DNA from: Persicaria tinctoria
Lineage: Eukaryota; Streptophyta; Magnoliopsida; Caryophyllales; Polygonaceae
NCBI GenBank assembly: GCA_037127255.1
Contig: JBANSL010000013.1
Span: forward strand, 7,008,188 to 7,072,187
Direction of reading: 5' to 3'
DNA length: 64,000 nucleotides
In this document: positions 31,703 to 41,065 of the stretch, in pieces
Layout of the letters: every line of letters begins with the position of its first letter
Numbering within the stretch: position 1 is the stretch's first letter
The notes under the pieces: generated by a model
What the model was told of the DNA's origin: nothing
The model's database searches: none
What the model saw: only the letters and a program-made list of their open reading frames with translations
Program-made: the position numbers and the translations under genes

Positions 31703-32890
31703 GGGAAAATTATGTATATATCCCTCCAAAATTATCCAATTAGTTGTATATCCTTGAAATCTTTTAAATCGGTTATTTATCCCTCAAATAATAAAACAAT
31801 TATTTTCTAATCCAAATTGTGTTTTCTTTAATAAAATATAATTAAAATTATCAAAAAAAATTCCATAATATCTATCCTATCCTTCATTTAAAGAAACTAT
31901 CTTTAATCCTATCATTTAACTTATCTCTTGTACATTTCACCAGTACGTAGAGATTTCAATCAATCTTGTTCATCTTGCTCGACATTTCTTCTACTCGTCT
32001 ATGGCTTAAATTAGGTTAAGTTTCTTTCTTATCCCAACTATTCTATCAATCTTTCTTTCTTTTTTTTGCAATTTAGCTTGATTATCTGAGTTACACCCCA
32101 AATCCAGGTCATCGGCAGCTGCAATCGACTGCGAATCATGGCCAGCTTCTTCTTTCTTGGCAGTAGTACCGGTACCGGCAACATCTGAGACGCTCTGGAC
32201 CCACCTCCCCCCGCTAACACCGCCACCACCGCCATCAACAACCCTAACTGGGCGCCGAACCCCATCTAGCCCGGAGGGCTCCTCCTCTACTTGAACGAAG
32301 AGATCTACCAGAAGGGGTTCGAATTATGGCAACAGTACGTCCAAGTCCACCACCATCACTCGCCGCCCTTTCTCCACCACCACCACCACCTCTACTTGGG
32401 CAGCGGTGGCGACCCTTACTACCCGTCGTCATCCTCGGTGAGCCCTAGCGGCAATAGCGGGGTCGAATTGAGGGTGATGAGGAGGCAGCGGGATTTGGAT
32501 GAACTGCTAGGATGACGGGAACCAGGCGAAGAAGGATTGCGGGCACATGAGATGAGATGAGATTCTTGTTATTTCCATTTGGATTTGCAAAGAATAAAAT
32601 TAGTGATCCTACGTACTAAATTCAATTCAAAGGTTTTCTGGTCTTGTAATTCAATTCAAAGGTTTTCTGGTTTTGTATTTTGTTTTTCTATTTTTCTTTC
32701 TTTAATTGAAGGTTAGAATTGGTATTTTAGATTTAATGAGTTATTTTTAATTATAATTTATAGGAAGAAAATGACATTTGGATATATAAATAATTTTTTT
32801 TACTATTTGAGGATAAATAAACTATTTTAAAATTTTAAGGGATATATAGACAATTGAGCAAATTTGGAAGGATATATAACTAATTGTCCC
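31703..32890. mobile_element. Pack-MULE carrying a host gene fragment
   Basis: Long terminal inverted repeats of roughly 110 bp: gggaaaattatgtatatatc at the left versus the complement of the right end (gggacaattagttatatatc). They continue with ccctccaaaattatccaatt and ttatttatccctcaaataat, each with a partner at the other end. The flanks show a 9-bp direct repeat with one mismatch, tacataaaa (31694-31702) and taaataaaa (32891-32899), as Mutator-like elements make. No transposase is present. The middle (32130-32560) is strikingly GC-rich compared with its AT-rich ends and carries a recognisable piece of a transcription-factor gene. Confidence 0.83.
32138..32555 (+). pseudogene. Captured SHI/STYLISH-type zinc-finger gene fragment
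   Basis: Read from ATG 32138, the frame gives MASFFFLGS, resembling the start of SHI-related proteins (family consensus starts MAG-F-LGG). Further on come NEEIYQKGFELWQQYVQ (about 32295-32345), a His-rich linker ending in LYLGSGG, and after a frameshift DGNQAKKDCGHMR (about 32513-32550), which matches the beginning of the SHI RING-like zinc finger (C-x-D-C-GNQAKKDC-HMRC). Stops interrupt at about 32186 and 32270 and the finger is cut off after HMR, so it cannot encode a working factor. SHI/STY proteins activate auxin biosynthesis genes (family knowledge). The piece lies wholly inside the MULE. Confidence 0.75.
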
Positions 32891-32984
32891 TAAATAAAAC
32901 GCATAAGTGGGCCTGAGGGTACTAGTACATGTACATGTGCGCCTTTGCACACGACCCCTAGTTATCGATCTGAGTTGGACTTTG

Positions 32985-33060
32985 ATATGCGTTAATGCTT
33001 ATGGATGGATGATTATGCCACGTCTTATGTTATGCTATACTGTTATGTAAAAAATAGGGT
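32985..33060. repeat. Isolated piece of the RLP-unit 3-prime flank
   Basis: gttaatgcttatggatggatg followed by ttatgttatgctata and ctgttatgt resembles 8775-8830 (gttaatgcttctggatggg, ttatgctatattgctatgt). It may be the remains of a further unit or its distal end, displaced by the insertions between 28.4 and 32.9 kb. Short match, so moderate trust. Confidence 0.45.
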
Positions 33061-33119
33061 TTTTAAGGGTTGTAGGGATGTGCTATAAAAAGCGGTCTTG
33101 AACCAAACAAATGAAACAA

Positions 33120-33356
33120 TCTTCTAGGATATGGATTTTTAGGCATCATTGTGATGGTGGAAAATATTGTATTATTTTTGTTAATATAAGTTGAGTTGTG
33201 GAATAAGGATCTCACATTGATTAAAAATTGAATCCAAACCTTGTATATAAGCCGGTGGGCTACCCCACCTGAACACCAATTGGTTTTAGGATGGAACCTC
33301 ACTCGGCTTGTGTGTTCGGCTTGGTTGGTGCGCGTGTTGCGCTTGGGCGTGCGTTG
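33120..33356 (+). repeat. Dispersed LTR-like repeat R, best-preserved copy
   Basis: Contains ggatctcacattgatt, ccttgtatataagccggtgg, aattggttttaggatggaac and ctcactcggcttgtgtg. These are features of a compact LTR or TRIM (short promoter-like TATA, then a conserved tail). It was interrupted at 33356 by copia-3; the continuation is at 38152 onward. Related pieces lie at 16276-16480, 22385-22465 (reverse) and 47570-47745. Confidence 0.55.
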
Positions 33357-33560
33357 TGAAGGATTTTCAGTTGTAACAACTTTTGTGTTCTTGAACGAAC
33401 AGAAATGAGAGAGAAAGAGAGGGAATGAAATGTGTTGAATGAATTGATTGAGTTTCAGAACATTGGTTCTGTAGCTTTATACAATGAAGAGAAAGAGTTG
33501 GGCCTGTTGTATAAAACCGAGCTAACATAGCCCAATACAGAAATAGGCCCAATCCTAATA
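33357..33560 (-). repeat. 3-prime LTR of copia-3
   Basis: 204 bp. On the minus strand it runs tattaggattgggcc ... aaaatccttca. It holds a TATA-type box (ttgtataaagc) and differs from the other LTR at two sites. Confidence 0.95.
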
Positions 33561-33567
33561 CCCTCCC

Positions 33568-36500
33568 TCAAGATCTAGCCGGCGTGTCAACAACGCCGAT
33601 CTTGCGAAGAAGCGGAAGCAGGCGGATTCCGGCGACATTTTTGGTTAGAAAATCAGCAAGCTGTTCCCGAGTTGAAATGTGAGACAGAGTAATCAACCCT
33701 TCAAGAAACTTTTCTCTGGCAAAGTGACAATCGAGGGAGATGTGCTTGGCGCGCTCGTGGAAAACCGGATTCCTGGTGATGTAGATGGCAGCCTGATTGT
33801 CGCATCGAATCGGAATCGAAGCGATGTGAGGGACGCCAAGCTCTGTGAAAAGACGAGACAACCAAGCAATCTCCATACAAACTCTCCTGATGGATCGATA
33901 TTCTGCTTCAGCTGAGCTTAGAGAGACAGACACTTGCTTTTTCGATTTCCAGGAAATCAAATTGGAACCCAAAAAAACCAAATATCCACTAATGGATCGT
34001 CTTGAAAACGGGCAACTTGCCCAATCTGCGTCGCAAAATGCTTGAAGCTTGAAGTCTGGAGAACCAGTGAACAACAAGCCCTTTGAAATTGAACCTTTGA
34101 GATAGCGAAGAACATGGAAAGCAGCGGAAAGATGAGCATCCGTAGGCGACTGCATAAATTGGCTGAGTAACTGAACGGAAAAAGCCAGATCGGGACGGGT
34201 ATGAACCAAAAAATTCAGTTTCCCAACTAACTTTCGGTAAAAAGTGGGATCCTCTAATAACTTTCCATCTGTTGGAGAAAGGCGGAGCTGAGGATCAAGA
34301 GGACTCACCACTTTGGGACCATTGCAAGGAAAATCATGAAGCAATTCAGTGATGAAACGGCGCTGCGTGAGGACAATCTCACCTTTGGAACGGACAAATT
34401 CGATTCCAAGGAAGAAATGTAGGTCTCCCAAATCTTTTATTCTGAATTCATTGTGAAGAAAGGTTTTGATGGCCAACAATTCAGCTGCATCACTGTTTGT
34501 GAGCAACAAGTCGTCGACATAAACTCCAACAAATACAATCCCAGATGCTTGCTGTCTGTAGAACAATGAGTAATCATTCTTCGATTGGGTGTAACCCCTA
34601 GCTTTCAGAGCAATAGACAACCTGGCATGCCATTGTCTCGAAGCCTGTTTAAGGCCGTAGAGAGATCTTTGTAATCGACATACCATATGGGAACCATCCA
34701 CTGTCAATCCTGGAGGAACTTTCATATAAACCTCCTCATCCAAGCGCCCATGGAGGAAAGCGTTATTTACGTCTAGTTGAAGGATTTTCCAATCTTTCTT
34801 GAGAGCTACAGAGATTAGAGCACGAACAGTAGTCATTTTGACTACATGGGAGAAAGTTTTTGTATAATCGACCCCTTCTTTTTGGGTAAAGCCTTTCACC
34901 ACCAACCGAGCCTTGTATCTCTCTAAGCTGCCATCTGCACGTCTCTTGACTTTGTAAACCCAACGACCGCCTATGGCTTTCTTTCCCTTTAGAAGAGGAA
35001 CAAGAGACCATGTGTGGTTTGCATCAAGAGCTTTGAACTCATCATTCATTGCATCTTGCCAAACCTGAAACTTGCAAGCTTCCTTGTAAGAAGGAGGTTC
35101 TGAATCTGGCAAAGAGGTGAGAGGCAAATCAACTGAGGGGAACTGAACTGTGGAGGTAAGCGTGTGACGGCAACTGAAGGGGGAAGCACAAGCTGAACCA
35201 CACACGTAATCATTTAGAAAAGTGGGAGGTCTATGAACTCTGCTAGACCTCCTAGCAGGAACACTTTGGGTAATGACAGTGGGAGGAGCTGAGGTTGTGA
35301 CAGTGGGAGGAACAGCCTCATCAAACACAGCTTCATGGTCCCCATGAATGGTGAAAGAGGGAAAATCATCAGAGGATGGATGGTGGGACATGGTTTTATA
35401 AGGAAAGATTCTTTCCTGGAAATGGACATCCCTAGAAGTCAACACTGTCTTGGAGTCCAGTTGAAGAACTGTATATCCTTTCTTACCCACTGGATAACCC
35501 AACAACACACATGGAATGGCATGGGGTGAAAACTTATCTCTTCCATGACTTAGAGTGGATACAAAACACAGGCTCCCAAAGCATCTCAAATCAGTATAAT
35601 TTGGTTGCTTAGAAAACAAAATCTCAAAAGGAGTTTTGTTGTGAATGACCTTACTTGGCAATCTGTTGATCAAGTGGGCTGCCATAAGCACACTATCTCC
35701 CCAGTATCTCTTAGGCAAATTAGACTCAAACATCAGTCCCCTAGCCACCTCTAGGAGATGTCTGTGCTTCCTTTCTACAACCCCATTCTGCTGGGGTGTG
35801 GCCACACAAGAGGTTTGGTGAATCACTCCCTTGTCTAACAACCACTTAGAGTACTCATGAGTGCACCCTAACGCATAGGCATTATCAGTCCTAAGAACTT
35901 TAACATGCTTGCCAAATTGCCTTTCAACAAAAGCCATGAACTGTTGGATGACAGTGAAGGCAAATCCCTTCTTGGGCAATAGCTTAACCCATGTAAATCT
36001 ACTAAAATCATCCACCAAGGTGATGAAGAACCTGTTGGCATCACGAGTTGGAGTGTTGTATGGACCCCATACATCACAATGAACCAAATCAAAGCAATTC
36101 ATAGTAGAAATACTGCTCTCTGGAAATGGGAGTCTAGTTTGCCGAGCCTTAGCACACACATCACATGCTTGAATGCTCTTATTACAATTAAAATCCATGG
36201 AAATAAAAGGAAATTGTTGAAGTTTATAAGTTGGCAAGTGACCCAACCTTTTGTGACATACTTCAGCATCCATTGCAGCTGCACACTTATGCCTAACAGA
36301 ACTGAAATCTGATGGTTGACTGGTGGAAGATTGCAAAAGAAACAGATCTCTAATGCATTCTCCAATCTTCAAAGTACCCTTCATCAAAGGACCCTGCACA
36401 AAACACCCTTTTGGAGTGAACAAAACAAAGCACTGTAGGTCTTTGATCAATTTGCCCACTAAGATCGGATTACATTTGAAACTGGGAATAAGCAAAACAT

Positions 36501-37845
36501 TGTCCAGTTTCAAGCCCTTCATAACCTCAACTGTCCCAGCCTTGGTGACAGTTGTAGTTTGAGCAGTGGGTAATGTGACCACAAAAGGATGGGACAGGGA
36601 GTACAAGGACGTGAACATGGAAGCCTCTCCACACATGTGGCCACTTGCCCCACTATCCACAATCCAGGTGACTCCATTGAGTATTTGAGATGACAAGGAG
36701 CTACCTGAAAAGCCAGCAAAGTCGTCTGCAGATGGTTGCTTGCTTTGTGAACCAACTCCAGCGTTTTGAAGCAAACTCATAATCTGAGCTAGCTGAGATG
36801 GAGAGAAGTCTGAAGGTGAGGTTTGAGAGACCTGCCCTGCAAACTTGCCATCACCAGCCGGTTTCTTGTCTTTATCTTTGCCATAGCCTGCAGGGAAACC
36901 AATCAAGAAGAAGCATCTGTCAACTGTGTGATTGGTTTTCCTGCAATTTGTGCAGAACAAGGGCTTCCTCTCTGAAGAAGAAGATCCTCTCTGTGTGTTG
37001 CCCTGCGAGCTGCTAGAAGATTGAACACCATTGTTCTTTGTAGATCCTTGTGACTTGAGATACATGGACACTCCATCTCCTGCAATCGATCCTGCTTTGG
37101 GAGAGGACTGAGCACTAACATGAGACGACAGTCCATCAACAGAGCCAGTGTTGTGCTTAGTCTCCCTTTGATTCTCCTCTTCAGTCATGAGGGAATACAC
37201 ACGATCTATGTTAGGCAAGGGATCCATCATAAGAATTGAACCTCTAGCATTCAGAAACGAATCATTCAAGCCCATAAGGAGCTCAATTAGCCTTTCAGTT
37301 TCAGCAAACTTAACCATTTCACTAGCAGCACCACATGTACACACAGGTAGCTTGCGAGCACTATCTAATTCATCCCATAACCCCTTGATCTTAGTGAAAT
37401 AGGTGGAAAAGGGAGTGGTACCTTGCTCTGCTCGACTAATCTCGCGTTTAATCGAGAACAGTTGCGTACCTCCAAGCTTTCCGAACCTTGATTCCAAAGC
37501 GCGCCAGATCGCTTGAGCAGATTCGTTATAGATCACGCTTCGTTTGATCTCGGCGCTAACGCTGTTCAAAATCCAGGCAATGACCATGTCATTGCACCTC
37601 TTCCATATCTGAAATCTCGGCGTCCCTGGATCTGGTTGTGTTGCATCTCCATTCAAGAACTCGAGCTTGTTCTTTGCCGACAAGGCGATCAAAATTGAAC
37701 GCCTCCACTCGCCAAAGTTTCGGCCATCAAACGCCGGCGTGACAAGCATCAATCCCGGATTATCACTTGGATGGAGAAATAGAGGATCGTTGTGATCGAT
37801 AATCGGTGCAATTGCAGGAACAATTGGAACTTCATTGTTTGCCAT
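33568..37845 (-). CDS. copia-3 gag-pol polyprotein, complete
   Basis: A 1425-aa uninterrupted frame in the classical copia order. The N-terminal gag has a retrotransposon capsid-like domain (about residues 1-230) and a CCHC zinc knuckle CTNCRKTNHTVDRC (about 295). The protease follows, with WIVDSGASGHM (about 395). The integrase has its zinc region (HKRLGH, CDVCAKARQ) and core residues in CDVWGPY, RTDNAYA and VERKHRHLLE. RT has GGRWVYKVKRRADG, QLDVNNAFLHGRLDEEVY, SLYGLKQASRQW and the YVDD box in GVYVDDLLLTN. RNase H has FCDADWASCPFSRRS, SLSSAEAEYRSI, CDNQAAIYI and ERAKHISLDCHFARE. All catalytic residues I can identify are in place. In the cell it would be cut by its own protease into capsid, integrase and RT. 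The ATG lies about 90 nt past the primer site. Confidence 0.97.
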   Translation of the reverse strand: MANNEVPIVPAIAPIIDHNDPLFLHPSDNPGLMLVTPAFDGRNFGEWRRSILIALSAKNKLEFLNGDATQPDPGTPRFQIWKRCNDMVIAWILNSVSAEIKRSVIYNESAQAIWRALESRFGKLGGTQLFSIKREISRAEQGTTPFSTYFTKIKGLWDELDSARKLPVCTCGAASEMVKFAETERLIELLMGLNDSFLNARGSILMMDPLPNIDRVYSLMTEEENQRETKHNTGSVDGLSSHVSAQSSPKAGSIAGDGVSMYLKSQGSTKNNGVQSSSSSQGNTQRGSSSSERKPLFCTNCRKTNHTVDRCFFLIGFPAGYGKDKDKKPAGDGKFAGQVSQTSPSDFSPSQLAQIMSLLQNAGVGSQSKQPSADDFAGFSGSSLSSQILNGVTWIVDSGASGHMCGEASMFTSLYSLSHPFVVTLPTAQTTTVTKAGTVEVMKGLKLDNVLLIPSFKCNPILVGKLIKDLQCFVLFTPKGCFVQGPLMKGTLKIGECIRDLFLLQSSTSQPSDFSSVRHKCAAAMDAEVCHKRLGHLPTYKLQQFPFISMDFNCNKSIQACDVCAKARQTRLPFPESSISTMNCFDLVHCDVWGPYNTPTRDANRFFITLVDDFSRFTWVKLLPKKGFAFTVIQQFMAFVERQFGKHVKVLRTDNAYALGCTHEYSKWLLDKGVIHQTSCVATPQQNGVVERKHRHLLEVARGLMFESNLPKRYWGDSVLMAAHLINRLPSKVIHNKTPFEILFSKQPNYTDLRCFGSLCFVSTLSHGRDKFSPHAIPCVLLGYPVGKKGYTVLQLDSKTVLTSRDVHFQERIFPYKTMSHHPSSDDFPSFTIHGDHEAVFDEAVPPTVTTSAPPTVITQSVPARRSSRVHRPPTFLNDYVCGSACASPFSCRHTLTSTVQFPSVDLPLTSLPDSEPPSYKEACKFQVWQDAMNDEFKALDANHTWSLVPLLKGKKAIGGRWVYKVKRRADGSLERYKARLVVKGFTQKEGVDYTKTFSHVVKMTTVRALISVALKKDWKILQLDVNNAFLHGRLDEEVYMKVPPGLTVDGSHMVCRLQRSLYGLKQASRQWHARLSIALKARGYTQSKNDYSLFYRQQASGIVFVGVYVDDLLLTNSDAAELLAIKTFLHNEFRIKDLGDLHFFLGIEFVRSKGEIVLTQRRFITELLHDFPCNGPKVVSPLDPQLRLSPTDGKLLEDPTFYRKLVGKLNFLVHTRPDLAFSVQLLSQFMQSPTDAHLSAAFHVLRYLKGSISKGLLFTGSPDFKLQAFCDADWASCPFSRRSISGYLVFLGSNLISWKSKKQVSVSLSSAEAEYRSIRRVCMEIAWLSRLFTELGVPHIASIPIRCDNQAAIYITRNPVFHERAKHISLDCHFAREKFLEGLITLSHISTREQLADFLTKNVAGIRLLPLLRKIGVVDTPARS

Positions 37846-37947
37846 TGTTGCAGCTGGGAAGCAACAGATCCGAGTGAATTGAAGTAATCTGTTCTTCCTC
37901 GATCTCCGATGAATGCTTCAAGAATCAGAGATCTAGCTCTGATACCA

Positions 37948-38151
37948 TGAAGGATTTTCAGTTGTAACAACTTTTGTGTTCTTGAACGAACAGAAACGAG
38001 AGAGAAAGAGAGGGAATGAAATGTGTTGAATGAATTGATTGAGTTTCAGAACATTGGTTCTGTAGCTTTATACAATGAAGAGAAAGAGTTGGGCCTATTG
38101 TATAAAACCGAGCTAACATAGCCCAATACAGAAATAGGCCCAATCCTAATA
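37948..38151 (-). repeat. 5-prime LTR of copia-3
   Basis: 204 bp, minus strand orientation; promoter side of the element, adjacent to the primer-binding site at 37935-37947. Confidence 0.95.
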
Positions 38152-38156
38152 CGTTG

Positions 38157-39309
38157 CCCCCCCTACGTCGTATATGACCCACCGTTATTTAACAATAGGA
38201 ATATACATGTCTGTACAACTCATCATCAGGAAGGTTCGGAATGGTTTCCTAATGGTTGTGAGCTGGGCTCGGTTGTGGATTTGTCGTTGGCTCTACTTTA
38301 GGCTTGCCTTGAGTGCATTGGATAGAAATTGAACACAAGAAGCAGTTCGAAAATCTACCCCACACCTTGAATGACACCTAAACTTACGTAGGCTAATTTA
38401 ACAATCATATACCGTACAATAGAAGTTGCAATGGTTCTCAAAAAGTTTCCACACGACCCTCAAAGGAAATCCTTGGCCCGTTTGCTATTGATGTGTTTGG
38501 TATATCTGATATCTGTGTTTGATATCGCTAGATATCAAGGAAATATTTTGCTTCGTTGCCCTGCAATGCAACATTATCAGCATCTTCTGGGAAGCAATAC
38601 TTCATTGAAATTTGAAAAGACAATATGCAGTCATTAAATCATTTAATTCTCATCTTGACTCTTGAGAGGGCAACAAGAGATGCACTTGAATTTTTTCCAT
38701 TTTTATTAGACGATGATGAGAATGTGAATGACAACGACGACGACAACAACAATAATCTCATTTGTAAGCATCCAAATTGACTCGAAAACAACACATATGA
38801 CAAGTAAGGTCAAACAGCCAACTGAAAAGAAAGAACAATGAACAGGATTTCTAGCCTGGGGGTAAAGGAATTGGGTCCATGATAGGGATGACAACGGGGC
38901 GGGTTCGATCCCATCGATCCCCGATTAGCAATGTACACCCATTCCACGATCGAGGACTTCAAATCAACCTCGTCTCCAACCCCATCACCCGTCCACATCA
39001 ATATAACCAAGAAGAAATCATAGAAGCTCAATCGATCGACTACAGTAACAAAGCAATATCTAAAATCTATAACTCAGATATTTCAATTTTATAACACAAA
39101 AAATTGCAAAGAAAGGAACAGAAAAACCATTTTCAATTGCAAAGAAATTTCAATATAACACAAAAAATTGTACTATTTTTTGTTCAGTATCGATACTTGG
39201 TATTATTTTTTATAATTTTTTCTAAAAATTATATAAAATATTAATTTTTTAAGAAATAATATTTATTTCTAATAAGCATTAAATTTAAAAAAAATATTAA
39301 TATTTTATT
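38157..39309. other. Gene-free spacer with a decayed MITE-like end
   Basis: No coding signal. At 38883-38905 the words gggatgacaacggggcgggt resemble the end of a common plant hAT-type MITE family, but no matching opposite end or target duplication was found. 39150-39300 is almost pure A/T. Confidence 0.4.
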
Positions 39310-39661
39310 GTGTGTGCTCGGCATCTACTTCAGAGCTCTGGGCAATCTTCCATGGACTGCATATTGCCTCGGAGTCGGGATGAACGTGGCTTCTAGCGGA
39401 GACCGATGCGAGTAGAGTCTGTGAGGCCCTGCGCACCGGCCAGGGAGTACAATCCACACTACTCCACACCGAGATTTTTATCTCGTGAATCACCCATAGT
39501 AGAAGACAAGCGAATAAAGCAGCTGACTCTCTGGCGAACTGGGCTCTTAGTTTAGCCACCACTCCTCCTCTTTGTTGGACATTCCGACTTTAGTCGGTGT
39601 TAAAACTCTCAATTTATATATTAATACTATGGGCTAAACCCCGTTGGATTAAAAAAAAAAA
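39310..39661 (+). mobile_element. 5-prime-truncated LINE with RNase H domain and poly(A)
   Basis: In one plus-strand frame from about 39330: SELWAIFHGLHIASESG, TWLLAETDASRVCEALRTG, STLLHTEIFIS and RRQANKAADSLANWALS. This is the RNase H domain found at the C-terminus of many plant L1-type elements (ELW-I, ETDA and the final AD-LA motifs). Two TGA codons (39380 and 39487 region, probably from TGG) break it. It ends with a 3-prime UTR and an A-run at 39649-39660, the hallmark of target-primed insertion. Catalytic RT is absent. Confidence 0.83.
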
Positions 39662-40748
39662 GATGTAAAAGTATGTCAGTCAAGATCAAGCAAGAGATCT
39701 CCGCTCAGGGGGTTGAGTTGCGAGGAAAGATAAGAATGATTCCAAATTTCATATAAATTGTATGTATATATATCTTATACATATCACGAGCTCCCTGTGT
39801 TTAAATTTGTATCATATACCATATAAATAATATACTATAGGTACGTATGAATGCATTAACAAATATATATTGCGACTTTAATTAAAGTACCCTCACCAAT
39901 TAAATCACAAGTTTCGATTCATGCTTTCCCCTTTATATATCACTTGCGACACATTTATCAAAAGTTGTCAATTGATTTAGTAATATATTTATATATTTAT
40001 ATTTATACAAGGTCATAAGCTAATAAGTACGTAGTTCGTAACTATATAATAGTACACCACATGCACTATTAATTAATTAATTAATATAAAGGGGGAAAGG
40101 ATGTGTATTTTGAGAAATGACACAACGAATATAGAATACGGATTCAAATCAAATCCTTCTAAATATATAATATATATGGGCAATAATTATCAATCAAAAT
40201 GCTGACCCAAAATTTTTTTTTTTTTAAAAAAAAACACAACCAAAATGGGCTGGGCTAAAACAAGATCGAACATAATCTCATCTTTTACAAAAGTTGAAAT
40301 TGTTTTGCTAAACTAATCATAAACTGAAACAAATAATACAGTCCACGGTCCACACCTATATAAAAATAGAATGTTCAATTGAATCAACATTCTCCATGGA
40401 AATGTAAATAAAGATTTTTGTTGATAGTTGAAATTCTTTCGCTACTAATTGGTATTTAGATAAATAACATTTGAGTATGTATGAGTGTATCATGCGTCAA
40501 TGTACCCAAGTTTACTAATCTTATATATATTAGGTTCTAGATTCGGATTTTTTTTTTCCTTTCACATCCTCAACAACGGATTGATCTCGACTATATAATA
40601 TGTCAAGCAATAACACAATAGAAAGGTAATTATTAGGTTCGGTTACCTATATTAGTTCTGTCTATTGATGAACCTAAAGCATATTTTCGAATGAGAAATA
40701 ATTATAGTCGGCGGAACTACAATTTATAACTATTGATAACAAAATAAT
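39662..40748. other. AT-rich spacer, nothing recognised
   Basis: Simple A/T runs and atatata stretches (39760-40180). No ORF, splice pattern or repeat ends that I can support. Confidence 0.55.
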
Positions 40749-40885
40749 TGTTAGCATTATATTATTTATATGTGTCTATATCATGTACAGTTACGATTGT
40801 ACCCTCAGGGTTTTCACCCATTGATATATATACAGAAGTAGGTCTCTGAGATCCGGTTAAGGACTCAGTTCTCCAAACGCTTACA
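40749..40885 (+). repeat. 5-prime LTR of copia-4
   Basis: 137 bp with an internal ttgatatatatacag promoter-like box. Five differences from the right LTR. Confidence 0.93.
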
Positions 40886-41065
40886 TGGTATCACGCCTCC
40901 TTGTGAAACCCTAATTTTTTCCTTGTTTCACACCTACGATCCTTTGCCGCCGCCGCACCCCCTTCCTGCCGCCGCTACCCCCAGCCACCGCCACCGCCGC
41001 CCATCTCCTTGTAGTCGTCGCCGCCTCTCACCCACCCCCTTTTTCCGCCGCATCTCTTTCTTTTC

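Larger units (their letters stand above)
33357..38151 (-). mobile_element. Intact young Ty1/copia retrotransposon (copia-3)
   Basis: Two 204-bp LTRs (33357-33560 and 37948-38151) differ at only 2 positions. A perfect 5-bp target duplication cgttg flanks the element (33352-33356 and 38152-38156). Read on the minus strand, the right LTR is followed at once by tggtatcagagct, the initiator-Met tRNA primer site (37935-37947). The left LTR is preceded by the purine tract gatcttgagggaggg. The LTRs begin TATTAG and end CTTCA, so the element ends are TA...CA instead of the standard TG...CA, in both LTRs. The single internal ORF is complete, so the element could still be able to move. Confidence 0.97.

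Noticed and set aside
38881..39005. MITE-like gggatgacaacggggcgggt
   Set aside because: No opposite inverted end or target duplication could be found; left as a weak note only.
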